Source of the DNA: Rhyzopertha dominica
Taxonomy: Eukaryota > Arthropoda > Insecta > Coleoptera > Bostrichidae
Direction: 5' to 3'
NCBI GenBank assembly: GCA_025024175.1
Contig: QCXZ01000041.1
Coordinates: forward strand, 42,465,786-42,529,785
Length of the DNA stretch: 64,000 nt
Below the pieces are notes generated by a model, which ran no database searches, had not been told where the DNA came from, and saw only the letters and a list, made by a program, of their open reading frames with translations. This document shows positions 22,690 through 33,315 of the stretch, in pieces (within the stretch, counting starts at the first letter, position 1; the number at the start of each line of letters is the position of its first letter). Position numbers and translations under genes: made by a program.

Positions 22690-24400
22690 TCCACCGATGA
22701 ATTGCAAGACCGAAACCGCTAACACATCCCTTCAGCCTCACAACCACGTCGATAGTTTTAGCGTGGATACAGTTATTTCTCTTCCATCTCCATTGTCCTT
22801 ATTATCTTAACCAGGTTCCCGGTTTTTCTGTGACACTAACATTTGCTCAGAAATGTCTACCCCTGCCAGTTCTGCCGTCTGACCACGCTGTTCCGCCCAT
22901 CTCGGACAACTAAATTTAGTATGACGCACATTATCATATCCTCCCCGGTAAGGGCATTCACTACTATCGGTTTTCTTCATTCTTGATAAGTAAGCACGAA
23001 AGCATCCGTGACCAGTTAGCACTTGTGACAACCAATATGAGAGTTCACCAAATTTTCTAGTTCTCCAAGTCTCAACATTGGGGATTATTGTTTTGGTCCA
23101 CTGTGCTTTATCGACATTATTTTGCCACTCCTCCTGCCATAAGTGACCTGTAACAGACTTCTGCAACTTAGCGTTACGTTCGTGATAGATTCTCCTTCTA
23201 TCTTGCACCAGGAAATGAATGAGAGGGATCCCAGACACCACGCATAAAGCCTCCCCAGAAGCCGTGCGATAAGCGCTACATACACGGATAAGCGTTCACC
23301 TCTGCAGACTCAGAAAAATTTTTCCATATTTCTCCAACTTAAGAACTTCTTCCCATACAGGAGCGGCCTTTAATATAATAGAATGGACCACTGATGCCAT
23401 CAACTTTCTCTTGCCACAGCGTGGTCCCCGCGTATTTTCCATAAGCATGTTTAGTTGTTTTATAATTTTCAAACTTTTAATTTGTATTTCTCTTATATGT
23501 TGCGTCATGGACATGTTCCTGTTTAACTTCACCCCCAGGTATTTAATCTGTTCAGACGTAGAAATCTGGCAGTTACCACACAAGAAACTAAATTCTTTAA
23601 GGCTATATATTCCCTTTAATCTTACTGCCTCGGTCTAATTCTGAGCCACCTCCATGTTACTCATACTCATCCAACGTAAAACTTTGCTTATTGAATCATT
23701 TACAAGAAATTGTAGTACATCTTTTGTTTTTGCAGTAATTACTATTGCCAAATCATCAGCGTATCCAATAAGTCGTACCCCGTCCAGCACCGCAATCCTC
23801 AAAACCGAGTCGTAAAATACATTCCACAATGTAAGACCTAAAATGGAGCCCTGGGGAACTCCACATGTCACCTCCAATTTACATGAATTACCGACCATGA
23901 GCGTTCTGTCCGAGAAGTAAGACTTTATTACGGGTATTTAATGAGGGTCAATTTTTCTCTTGTTCAAGGCTTTAATAATCCCTTTCCAGGGCATGGAATT
24001 AAATGCGTTCTTCATATCCAGAGTAATTACGAGGCAAAATTTTCTCCCTCTTAAAGCTCCCGTGTTTGCTAACTCTGCCACTTCTTTAACTCTGGAAAGA
24101 GCATCTATAGTCGACCTCCTATCTCTAAATCCATATTGGAAGTCCGCTAGATCTCATGTTCCCGCTATTTCCGCTTTAAACCTGTTGTTTATAAGCCGAT
24201 CATATAATTTCTCCCCTTCATTCAAGAGGCAAATAGGTCTATATGTAACCGGCGAATCTGCAGTCTTTTTTCGTTTCTCAACAAGCACTAACCGTCCTGT
24301 CTTCCAATCCTTGGGAAAAACACCCGCTCTCCATGCCCTATTGAAGACTTCAAGGCAATATTCACTTGCGTGCAATGCCTAGGTAGACGGTGCGGTGCTA
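22690..24400 (-). pseudogene. R1-clade LINE ORF2 relic (RT and C-terminal zinc knuckle)
   Basis: Minus-strand blocks in order: RT N-terminal part with WKTGRLVLVEK and YRPICLLNEGEKLYDRLI (24,375-24,154); motif B TCGVPQGSILG and motif C LIGYADDLAIVIT (23,898-23,640); thumb with IKYLGVKLNRNMSM (23,583-23,296); C-terminal region ending in SECPYRGGYDNVRHTKFSCPRW (23,241-22,807), a Cys/His knuckle typical of the R1/LOA/Jockey group. At least three frameshifts or stops separate the blocks. Catalytic YADD is retained. The nick-and-copy enzyme is no longer expressible. The GC-rich tail at 22,600-22,690 may be its 3' untranslated region. The endonuclease is absent, consistent with 5' truncation near 24,400. 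Confidence 0.75.
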
Positions 24401-24486
24401 CAATTTGAAATCATACTATTTCTTAAAAATGTGTCCCATTTTTCTAATCATTCAAAGGTTTATTGCGTCTATTAACCCATTTATAT

Positions 24487-24887
24487 TGTAGCGGAATCAG
24501 CGCCATCTGCGGAAAGAAGTTGTAGACATCCAGATGCGTTGTAGTAGGACACTCCAAGTAGTGATCCTAGCTACAGACAGATGGCAGGAAATGACGATAC
24601 CCTCTAGTAAATTTTATCAATCGAACCTTCACGAAGATTCGATAACGTCCGGAAGGTCCCGCTTTTGGTATTTTCGATGGGGGTATAAATAGCCCGACGG
24701 AGAGAGCGCGGGTAGTTCTCAATTCGAATACCGGTTATCCAGCGAAAGAAAGGCTTAGTGAAACAGCTGTTTTTAGTGCAAGTGTGTGCAGTATAGTGAT
24801 TTAGTGAATTTTGCGTATTTGATAAAAGTGTTTTAAATAAAAGGAAGTTAGTCAAAAATCAGCAGTTTTCGAACCGTAGTCGTAACA
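24487..24887 (+). mobile_element. Solo LTR with 4-bp target duplication
   Basis: A 401-bp segment starts TGTAGCGG and ends CGTAACA, and is flanked by ATAT at 24,483-24,486 and 24,888-24,891. It contains a TATA box (TATAAAT, 24,684-24,690) and a polyadenylation signal (AATAAA, 24,836-24,841) in the correct order on the plus strand. TG...CA ends, promoter, poly(A) signal and a 4-bp duplication together indicate a solo LTR left by recombination. No primer binding site follows. Confidence 0.75.
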
Positions 24888-25104
24888 ATATTATGCATAA
24901 TCCTCCTTGTCGGCAGTAGGTAGAATGAAGAAGAGCAATCACCAAAACCGTGGTTTTGCGCGATCATTACAGTTGTTTGTCTCACCAACTGCATCAAACT
25001 GTAATTTGTAAACGAAGACCCATGCGTTTTTAGCCTTTCTAGCTCTCCTTTTACAGACAAAATTGTGTTTTCAGATTTTTCTTCAATGTAATCGACCCTT
25101 TCGC

Positions 25105-25420
25105 AGATTGTTATTTCAAATCCATCTGTTAATTAATCGACTCTTTCTTCGATATGATAAACTCTGGTCAACTATAATATGACTAGCTTTAATTCCAACT
25201 ATTTCTGTTTTTAGTTGCTGTCGCACAGCAAATATTATTTCGTATTTAAGTCTATCCATTTCTTCTTGACCTGTTTTCATTTCTTCTTGGCCTTTTTTTT
25301 TCATTTCTACTGGGGATGTAGTAATTTACATTAGCTTTTGTAATTTCGCGTCCATGCTGGTAGATTGGCTTCTCGTCAATTGCTTGAATTCCCATCCTCT
25401 AGATGAAACACCATCTTATC
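25105..25420 (-). pseudogene. Gypsy-like gag N-terminal fragment
   Basis: The minus strand reads TRSQSTSMDAKLQKLM near 25,370, followed after a stop by KKKGQEEMKTGQEEMDRLKYE. This is the charged, coiled-coil-prone N-terminus common in insect Gypsy gag proteins, in which QEEMK repeats recur. It is a short, isolated piece; the orientation is opposite to the neighbouring solo LTR, so the two need not belong together. Confidence 0.4.
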
Positions 25421-25644
25421 GAATACAAAACGTTCTAGAAATCCATCTCACTTCTGACACACAGTTTTTTTACGTGTGAGTGTTCGAAAAATGGGTATTT
25501 CACCCAAAATTCCTTTATTTACAGCCCAAGTACTAGCACATATTGTATTCTATTACTACTAATTCAATTCACAACTATTCAAACACTAGATTTCAATACG
25601 AGGGTGAATGCTTTCAGCGTCCATAACGTAAGATAATATTTTCT

Positions 25645-25793
25645 CGAAAATATCGCTGTCTCTTTAAAACACTGACATTGTTTGAATTTGTGTCAGACAA
25701 ATTTTGAGGTTCTCGTCTTTGACAAAGATTACAGGCGTAATCGAAACGTCACACTAATAACTTTTTGTCAGTCTTTTAAAGAGACAGCGATCT
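25645..25793. repeat. Palindromic-ended 150-bp repeat (MITE-like), full copy
   Basis: The ends are ATCGCTGTCTCTTTAAAACA and the inverted TTTTAAAGAGACAGCGAT (about 24 bp). The inside holds GACAAAGATTACAGGCGTAATC followed by GAAACGTC, which has hammerhead-like order with a broken CUGANGA. A truncated copy in reverse orientation lies at 4126-4243. Confidence 0.6.
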
Positions 25794-26094
25794 TTCCGAT
25801 AAACTATAATCTTACTACATTGCAATAACACTTAAATTGCATTTGTCCACATTTCCGAATATTTGATCATTTTCCCGTTAATTGTGAAAATGTTCCTCAT
25901 TCCCACGTCATCTATCCGTTAACTAAGAACAACGCAGCGTGTTGTAAGGTACGTTGTAGGTGGTACGTGCAGTACAAATACATGTCACTGATGCCCATCA
26001 TGCCAGCCGCTAATTTATAACAATATTCTAAGTTGAAATACATATTGTGTCACTGCAACGCCTTTATCGGTTGGTCAAACAACGCCGGTTAAAC

Positions 26095-26275
26095 AAGGAG
26101 TAAACATGGCTGCCTCCCCCCTAGACAAGACACTAAAGCTTCCCGTAACATGCGCTTGGTGGCGACCCAAAGTATGTAACTTCTCCAACCCAGCGTAGAA
26201 GTAGCCGACCCGGAGGTAAGTATATCCAGGAATGGCAAAAATGTCTACTGTACGCTGGTTCAATGAATCAATTAA
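26095..26275 (+). repeat. 3' end of a LINE also present at 43.8-44.0 kb
   Basis: Shares CTAGACAAG-CTCC-TGTAACATGCGCT, CCAACCCAG.GTAGA.GTAGCC, GTATATCC.GGA..GGCA and ACGCTGGTTCAAT.AATCAAT with 43,830-43,990, in the same orientation. There the segment follows an RT relic, so this is an extremely 5'-truncated copy of that LINE, or a SINE using the same tail. Confidence 0.55.
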
Positions 26276-27246
26276 AAATGTAGGTCTGTTGTTATGAATA
26301 TAGTTTTTATAGTTACCAAAGCAAAAGTTACTGTTAAACACGAAAAAGATAATATATTACGCAAGCTGCAATTAACTATATGGACTACATAATAGATATC
26401 CATTACAATATTTACCAGGTGAATTAAAAAAAATCAATACAGTAGGTAGTCTGTGAATATGTGAGGGTTAACAAATACTTTAATTAGATTTTAAAGTATG
26501 AAAAATGACAATCATTTACAAATAGCCTACTCGTTGAAAGGGGTTGTAAAGTGGAAACAAGGCGATATAAATTAGGGTTATTTGCGAACAAAACATTGCT
26601 ATAATCGCCTCACGCACGCCCTACGAAACAACATCAGGAAATGTCGATCGTTACGGCCCCTGGAGGCGGCAATACTTCAAATTATTCCCGAATTGTTTCC
26701 GAAGTGGCCCGCTGTTAATGTTTTCTTTATTGTAATACTGGACGGGAAGTTTTCGGCATAACAGGGGTTGAATTGGCCGTTCAAGTCCTCGCCGGGGATG
26801 AATCGTGTCATTTCCAAGTTCCAGACGTTTTGAGAGCGCCGCCGCTTCATATCTCAAGGCGGAAAGTAATTTTGGGGTTGTAATTTGCCGGCATTTGTTA
26901 CCCCTTTTCCGGCGTGTATATACCCGCTCCGACTGTTTTAAATATAGCGCCAGGCAAGCGCACGGATGGAGTTGCTAACAAGTGCAACGAGAGGACGAAG
27001 GTGAAGTTTAATTTGCTTTCAGATGGGGGTCTCTGTTTATGAGACTGTTTATGCGGGTTCCTGTCAGACCTTAGCAAATTTGGACCCGGCGATTATTCAT
27101 ACAGAAGTTGATAAATACTAACTTTAATCCAGAGTTGGGCGAAACTTGTCCTTTATTGAAAAATAAAAATTAATTACAGATTGTCCGGTCATTTTATGAA
27201 AATCTGTGTGGGTCATCTAGCGGTGGCTCTATCAACTACGTGCAGC
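26276..27246. other. Unassigned; GC-richer block at 26,640-27,010
   Basis: 26,640-27,010 is GC-rich relative to its surroundings, non-repetitive and without family-like frames. A TATA-like GTGTATATACCCGC lies near 26,914. It could be host regulatory or promoter-proximal sequence; I see no linked coding exon. Confidence 0.25.
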
Positions 27247-28486
27247 AAATGGTAAGTACAGGAAAAGTTGACTGATTCATTGATTGATAACATTAATATC
27301 CTTTGAATGTTTTCTTGATGCTGTTGACATCATTGGTCCATTTCAGGTCGCTTGATTAATTTCTTGTACTGATTTCTTTTCTAGCCATTATTTTTCATTT
27401 TTTCCCTGGTTTCTCTACTCTAAAGTTGTTTTTCGTGTAAAGCACGGTCCTCCTCTTTTTCGTTGGTCTGCACTTAGATCCCAAGTTTTCCGTATGGTTT
27501 GCCTCTTTTCTTTACATGTGTCCCTAGTATTTGATGTGTTTGATATCGGTTTGGCCCGGCTGCATTGTTCTTCTTGTTGGAGGTCGTTTAAAAATGCTGA
27601 GATTCTGTAGGCATTTTCCATTGAGGTTTTCGTTGTTCGTAGTTCTTAAACAGTTTTATCCAAGCTACTTCTGAGCTTCGAGGGTAGTTTCCATCTTCCA
27701 GGATTTTATGTACCACTATTGTGTAATTTCTTGTATACACTTAACTATATACATGGAACTTCACTATAGCGGCCGTAACAATGATAATAGTAACGCAAAC
27801 GTAAGTACATAACACTAGGGCACAATGTGAATTAAACTCTTACAATTTCATATAGTTGTTCGATTTCTGTATCTTGTTTATAGGTTTCTCTTTCATGATG
27901 ATGTTGACATTTCCTTGTGTGATTTCGTCTGTTTGTCCGATCGCTCGCTGGAGCTCTAGATGGGGTGATGATCTAGGGGATTATTCTTGAATGTGTGCAT
28001 TTTTTATATATTATAGATTAGAGATTATTTACGGCCGTGGGCTTATTTCCATGGCTTCTAGACATAATTATCGCGCTATCGCAGTGGTTCCTTCTTTCTG
28101 GTGTTGCCTCCAAGATTTGTTCTCTCCAACTGAAGTCTTTTTGTTTAAAGTCGTTTATGAGTGCTGGGATTCTTCCGAGTTGTATTTTGATCGTAGACCT
28201 AGTACAATTTCTTCCAAGCTACTGGCTAACCTTCACATGTTTTGTCTGGTGTGATTTTTCTCGCCTGGTTTATGTGTTATTGCTGGACAATGTTCCCCCA
28301 TATATCGGTTTCATGTACCGCGTAGACGGTTTCTGTACCACAATTGTGTAAGTTCTTGTATACACTTGGCTAGATACACGGAACTACTTCACTGTAAGGA
28401 CGACAACAATAACAATCACAACACGAGCACAAGGATGCAACACTAAAACACCCCTTGTGCAATGGTAAGTACAGGAAAAGTTCTAT
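27247..28486. repeat. Diverged tandem duplication bounded by a 23-bp direct repeat
   Basis: AATGGTAAGTACAGGAAAAGTT occurs at about 27,249 and again at about 28,464. Between them, 27,310-27,835 and 27,860-28,445 are diverged copies of one unit. Both end with GTACCAC.ATTGTGTAA.TTC and TTGTATACACTT..CTA.ATAC.. followed by CACTAT/CACTGTAA and CAATAATAACAA-like words. Minus-strand frames (for example 27,415-27,621) are basic and hydrophilic and may be old element coding sequence, but I cannot name the family. Confidence 0.45.
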
Positions 28487-29112
28487 AAAATAAAGAATCC
28501 AGTCAAATAAAATTACTACCTACTTATTAATAATTAATCTTGGTCATTTTCATTTTAGCTCAGACTTAACTACCTGCCTTACCAGTACAGCGTATCAAAA
28601 ATAAAGCCACACGGGACTTCCTAATTTTTTAGTATTTCATAAATTTGTGTGCTCTATACATTTATGCAGGCGTCCTGTTTCTATCCCCTGTATAAAGGTC
28701 GGCACACAATGGATAAGCTTCGCTTTTCTCGGGCTACTTGGATGTATAGCAATTTAAAACAAAAACAAGAAAGAAATGCAAGGAATTGTTCAAAATATGA
28801 CAATAAAAAGCGATTTTCGCTACCAACTTTAGCGTCCCATACTTCGAACATCGAAAAGTCGAAAAAGCTATTTAGGTAATTATTGAGTCCTGGTTATACT
28901 GCTCCACGCCGCAAAATCATAGCAACAACACTTTTAAATAAGATTTACGCTGAAGAAATATAGAAATGTTTTTCTTTATTTTTAGTAGTAGTGTAAATAT
29001 TGCTATGATCTGGGGAAACCAGCGCCTGCGAATTAGGCAAATCTGGTTGCATCTGGCAGATCACGAAATTGACAAATGGACGCATGAAGTTCTATTTTAT
29101 CGATCGGTCGGA
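28487..29112. other. No gene recognised
   Basis: Short frames only; nothing supported. Confidence 0.3.
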
Positions 29113-29402
29113 TGTTCTCGAAGGCGATTGAAGGTTTTGGACCAATCGTGAAGCTCGGAGCGCGGATTGGCGCATGGCCGGAGGACTCTGATTTGAAAAG
29201 CAGCAAAGCAAGCCGCGTGTTATAGTGTGTTTTACGTGCTAGTGAAGTGATAATACGTGTACTGTTCTAAATAGCGGTTAACTCAATTATTAGTGTAGAA
29301 ATAGCAGGGTATTGTAGTAGTGGTATTAGTATGGTATTAGAGTGTAAATAAAGGAGCTATTGCAAAAATTTGCGTTTTCGGAGCTGTCGACGTGTCTCCA
29401 CA
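29113..29402 (+). mobile_element. LTR-like segment
   Basis: Starts TGTTCTCGAAGG and ends GTGTCTCCACA (TG...CA). An AATAAA signal lies at 29,347-29,352, about 50 bp before the end, with the GC-rich 5' half usual for insect Gypsy LTRs. No target duplication was found, so the edges are provisional. Its start resembles the minus-strand LTR-like piece at 31,375-31,565. Confidence 0.4.
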
Positions 29403-29540
29403 TGAAACTAAGAAATGTTTGATAATGATGTGTTGTGCTTTTGTATCGCCCTTTGTTACTGGCAACACTACAGTATGGCGGGTATGAGAAAGTGTATTCA
29501 AGAAAATAATTCTGAAATGATTACCTATGGTTGTTGAAAA

Positions 29541-29940
29541 CACATTTCCAATCTATTGTAGAAGCATTTTGAAAGCAAAAATAATAAAGAAGAAAATGTG
29601 GTTCTAGTGGTAAAGTACTTCCGGATTTAGCAAACTGAAACTTTTGGAACAAAACCGCATGATTCCAACCCCAGCCACAATACACATTTCCAACATTTGA
29701 ATTGTGTATGTACTGCCAAGAGAATCATCCCACAATTAAATATTTCTCGATGCACTCCTCCTCAACCAAAAACTCGAACAACTGAATATCCATGCGGTCA
29801 AGAATCAAGATCGTTAATACACATTTCCAATAGCTTTAGCTTTCCACAAAATTAAAAAAAAAACAATCACAAAAAATAATGTAGAAGAAAAATGTGGTAA
29901 GTGGTAAAGTACTTCCGCATTTAGCAAGTTGAAAATTTAA
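29541..29940. repeat. Local direct duplication, about 285-bp period
   Basis: ACACATTTCCAAT followed about 35 bp later by AATAATAAAGAAGAAAATGTGG and GTGGTAAAGTACTTCCG.ATTTAGCAA occurs at 29,541-29,640 and again, diverged, at 29,820-29,940. It is non-coding. Confidence 0.5.
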
Positions 29941-29944
29941 GCAG

Positions 29945-31205
29945 GCCAGTCGTAAGGCATTAACGTTGGAAACTCACGTGCAGGAAAAATAATGAGAGAA
30001 TTGATATCTTCAAAAAATAAAACATTTGCCTCAAACGCAGTGCAGAATGACATTTTCAAAACCTATATCGATTACTATATATTTTAGAGAGAAAATGCTA
30101 TCCTATTGAAACAAATTTATTGAAATCTAGACAGGTCAGCTAGCATCTTTCATTATTCAGTTGGAGTTTATAGTTTTTAGTAGTAGACCTGCCTGTGCAG
30201 CAGGAATCACTCGGACTTGTGCAGCGCATAACTAAAAAACTTAAAACTGACTATTTTAAAACACAAAATCTATGCCTGTTACAAAACAAATGACGTGGGC
30301 TGGAAATCTGAGTTATTCTCGCGCCTACCTCAGACCAGCAGCATGACGATTTCGAACGTAACGCAGTCAGCAAGTTTATTCATGGCAAAATCCTTCTACC
30401 AATTTGTTTCTGCGGAGTATGGAATATCGTTAGGGAAATGGACAAAAAATTATCTGGAATTTTCTGGAAGAAGAAATTACTTAAGATGATGAATTTTTCA
30501 TTACTGTACGAATAAATTAAAAATGAAACTGGATTTTATATTTAATTTACAGACATGTACCCGACCTATGGAAGTTGTTGGGTGACCTATTACTTTAACG
30601 ATGGATCGTTATACTTCTACACAAACAAAAAATTGGACGTGCCAGTTTAGTACGCAATGAATATGTCCTGGAGTCGCCGTAAGTAAAGGTGATAAAACCT
30701 ACCGGGGGTGTCTAGAGGGGCGGTCGTGTCCTAGGTGTAAAATCGAACTTCCGTCGCTTGCCGTCCATTTTGGTCCCACGTGTGCCATAAAACAGGGAAA
30801 GTCCACCAGTCCTTGCAACAAGATACCACAGACTTGTGTCAAGCGGGGTTGCCACGCTAGGCAATTTATAGCACAACAAGAGGACACCGGCGTGATAAAC
30901 GATGCGTACGAATACAGGCGGTCCTGTTTTACTTTTTTAATCGGGGGCACTCTATTTTAAATGCTACTTCTGAATTCACCAGGAATCGTCCTGATGGAGT
31001 TCGAATGAAGTAGAAGGATTCGTAAGGTCTTTAATTTATAAAGTCCATGTCCTAGTTTTGATGTGAACCTGGTTACTGAATAAGGAAGCTAAATATTTTA
31101 ACTTAAATGAATATGTTGCAGTACACAAATACATCGATACTATGGACGAACAACCATCTAGAATAAAATATAAACGGAATTTGAATTCAATGTTTCCAAG
31201 TTAAT
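29945..31205. other. Unassigned; GC-richer block at 30,660-30,950
   Basis: No gene supported. The minus-strand frame at 30,699-30,950 (83 codons, several Cys and His) is the best open frame in a GC-richer block. It has no recognised domain. Confidence 0.3.
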
Positions 31206-31209
31206 GAGA

Positions 31210-31920
31210 CACATCTATCAATAACGATCGTCCGATCTCTTCTTTGAGAATATTCACTAAAGTTCTGGAAAAGATTATCAAACTACTCAGTGTGATAAAT
31301 ACCAATATGATTTTGAAACTAATAACGGAATTGTTAGTGCACTAACCGACATCAATGAGTTAATATTATTATACGTACGCTTCCGAAAAACTCACTACCA
31401 CTTAAAACACTTCAAAATATTTGGGCCGCTTTGTTCGCTTGCTTCAACGCTTTTCAAATCACACTTCTCGCCCGCGCGTTCACGCTTATTTATATACAGG
31501 CCGATGAAATGAGCTCGAGCGTTCAAGAGCCATCTCTATGACTAGCGTAGAACTTTTCGAGCACAAAAACTTAGACTACGCGAACTTCAGTTTAATTGCC
31601 TAATCCACAGGCGCTGGTTTCCCGACAACATACCAATATCTAGCAAATTCAACGTAAACAAGTATGTGATAATGGTATTCGGCAATCTGAAAAAGGCGCT
31701 AACGCAGTGAATGTCAAACTATTACTAAATAAGCTATGTTTAACGGGTATTGGAGCAGCAACAAAAGCTGTTCGAGACCTATTAAAAATGAAACATCATA
31801 CAGTTAATTGTTAATGATCTAGTGAGTAACGTCGCAGAAGTAAATGTTGTAAATAAAGGTTCAGTATTGGGGCCGTCTCTATCGCAAATATTTATTAGAA
31901 ATGTTAAACTGACATGTTAG
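31210..31920 (+). pseudogene. Jockey/CR1-like LINE reverse transcriptase relic, interrupted
   Basis: The plus strand reads INNDRPISSLRIFTKVLEKIIK at 31,214-31,280 (the N-Y-R-P-I-S block of LINE RTs). Then, after an unrelated insert, LLLNKLCLTGIG at 31,720 and NKGSVLGPSLSQIFI (motif B) at 31,860-31,910. No YADD follows. Several stops are present. Confidence 0.5.
31375..31565 (-). mobile_element. LTR-like promoter fragment inserted in the LINE relic
   Basis: On the minus strand it begins TGTGCTCGAAAAGTTC and contains a TATA box (CTGTATATAAATAAGC, near 31,495) in a GC-rich context, like the 5' half of insect LTRs. It sits between two RT blocks of the LINE, so it arrived later. The far end is not defined. 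Confidence 0.35.
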
Positions 31921-32394
31921 AAGTTTCATCAATTTAAATCCAAAATTATTGGTACTTGTGCTCCCAACAAGGGGATGAATCATCTAGCGGGTGCTAGTAG
32001 ACTAACCTCCCAATGGAGCACCCTGGACAATGTGGTATCATGCCTAAAGAGTCTGCAACTTGGCCGCTGGACCTCTTTGAGGATATCCCAGTATACAAGG
32101 TCGACATAATTGGAAACGAAGACCATTTTTAGTGGAAAAAGTATTGAATCATTGTACTTATATAGGTGTGTAATCTGTCGACAGCCATACTATAAATAAA
32201 TAAATTTAATTGGCCTCTGTTCAGTCATAAACTCCTCATTAGAAGTAGTATCGGGTATTTTCCCCTCGTGAATTTTTTTATAAATCTTCAGATACGAGTT
32301 CAAAAATGTCGGGGTCTGGATCTTGAAACTTACGCTAGGGAAAATAAATATGTTTGGATTCTCAGTTTCGTTGAAATCATTTGCAAAATATTGT
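31921..32394. other. No gene recognised
   Basis: Nothing supported. Confidence 0.3.
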
Positions 32395-33297
32395 CAAGGA
32401 TTTACGAAAGCATTGAATGGCCAGCACTGTAAAAACTTATTTGATATAAGCAACTGCAAGTTAAACAGTTGCACTTAAAAATTGTAAGTTTAAAAGTTGC
32501 AGCTAAAAATATTGCAAGTTTCAAATCTGCAGCTATAAAATATTGCAAGTTTAAGACTTCCAGGTAAGATCTACCAGGGGATGCCCACGTCCAGATCTTC
32601 AAGTTGACTATGCACGTTGACCAGGTGCCAACATGTGGGTTGCCTGCTTCAGATCCGTACGACTATCAGACGGGTGGTGTCGTAGCAAGCTAAACCACCC
32701 GTCTGGTCGACTTAGGGACCTAAATCACCTCATCCACTTGAAAAAGCCACCTAGTGCACGCTTCCACAACGACGTAGGCTCGTGAAAAACAAGCTAGATG
32801 TGCAATTTGAGGACCTGACACGAAATCATACGGCCCTCCTCTGATAACGTAACAACCTCGACCAACTGTCTGATTGAAGTAAGGACCTGGAGCACCCCAC
32901 CCATCTAAGAAGGTGCAAATACCTAGTGTAGACCGTCCTTAGGTTTAAAACTCCTGGTGAAAGTCTTTAATTGTCTAACCTAGGAACCTGGTGCTCTCCG
33001 ATCCTCCGGGGGTACCAGATGGAGCTAGCCATTCCCCGGTGCTCCGAACCTCTCATGTCATAAGCAGCTGAACCACCCGTTTGGTGACCTGGAGCAGGCC
33101 GCTCACATACGAAGGCCACTTGGTGCAAAATTTCACGGCAATGATGGCACCTGGACAACGTGGATATGCAACTGGAAGACCTGGAGGTCGGCATACTCTG
33201 GTAGATTTTAGCTGGAACTTTTAAACTTGCAATTATACTAAATACATTTTTACAACGCTGGCCTTTCCGTGCTTTCGTACGGTTTGATATTTTCAGT
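32395..33297. mobile_element. Non-autonomous DNA element with repetitive interior
   Basis: The ends are inverted: GAAAGCATTGAATGGCCAGC (32,407) against GCTGGCCTTTCCGTGCTTTC (33,264), and TTGCAAGTTTAAGACTTCC...CTACCAG (32,545-32,577) against CTGGTAGATTTTAGCTGGAAC...CTTGCAA (33,200-33,230). The left arm holds three 33-37-bp tandem units with GTTGCA..TAAAAAT.TTGCAAGTTT. The interior has many CACCTGG/ACCTGGAGC/ACCACCCGT.TGG units and a hairpin (CAGACGGGTGGT / ACCACCCGTCTG, 32,669-32,705). It is non-coding. Confidence 0.5.
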
Positions 33298-33315
33298 TAG
33301 TTTATTTATAGTATA

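Noticed and set aside
24892..25420. Internal region of the retrotransposon owning the 24,487-24,887 LTR
   Set aside because: A 4-bp duplication closes the LTR on both sides, no primer binding site follows, and the gag-like fragment runs on the opposite strand.
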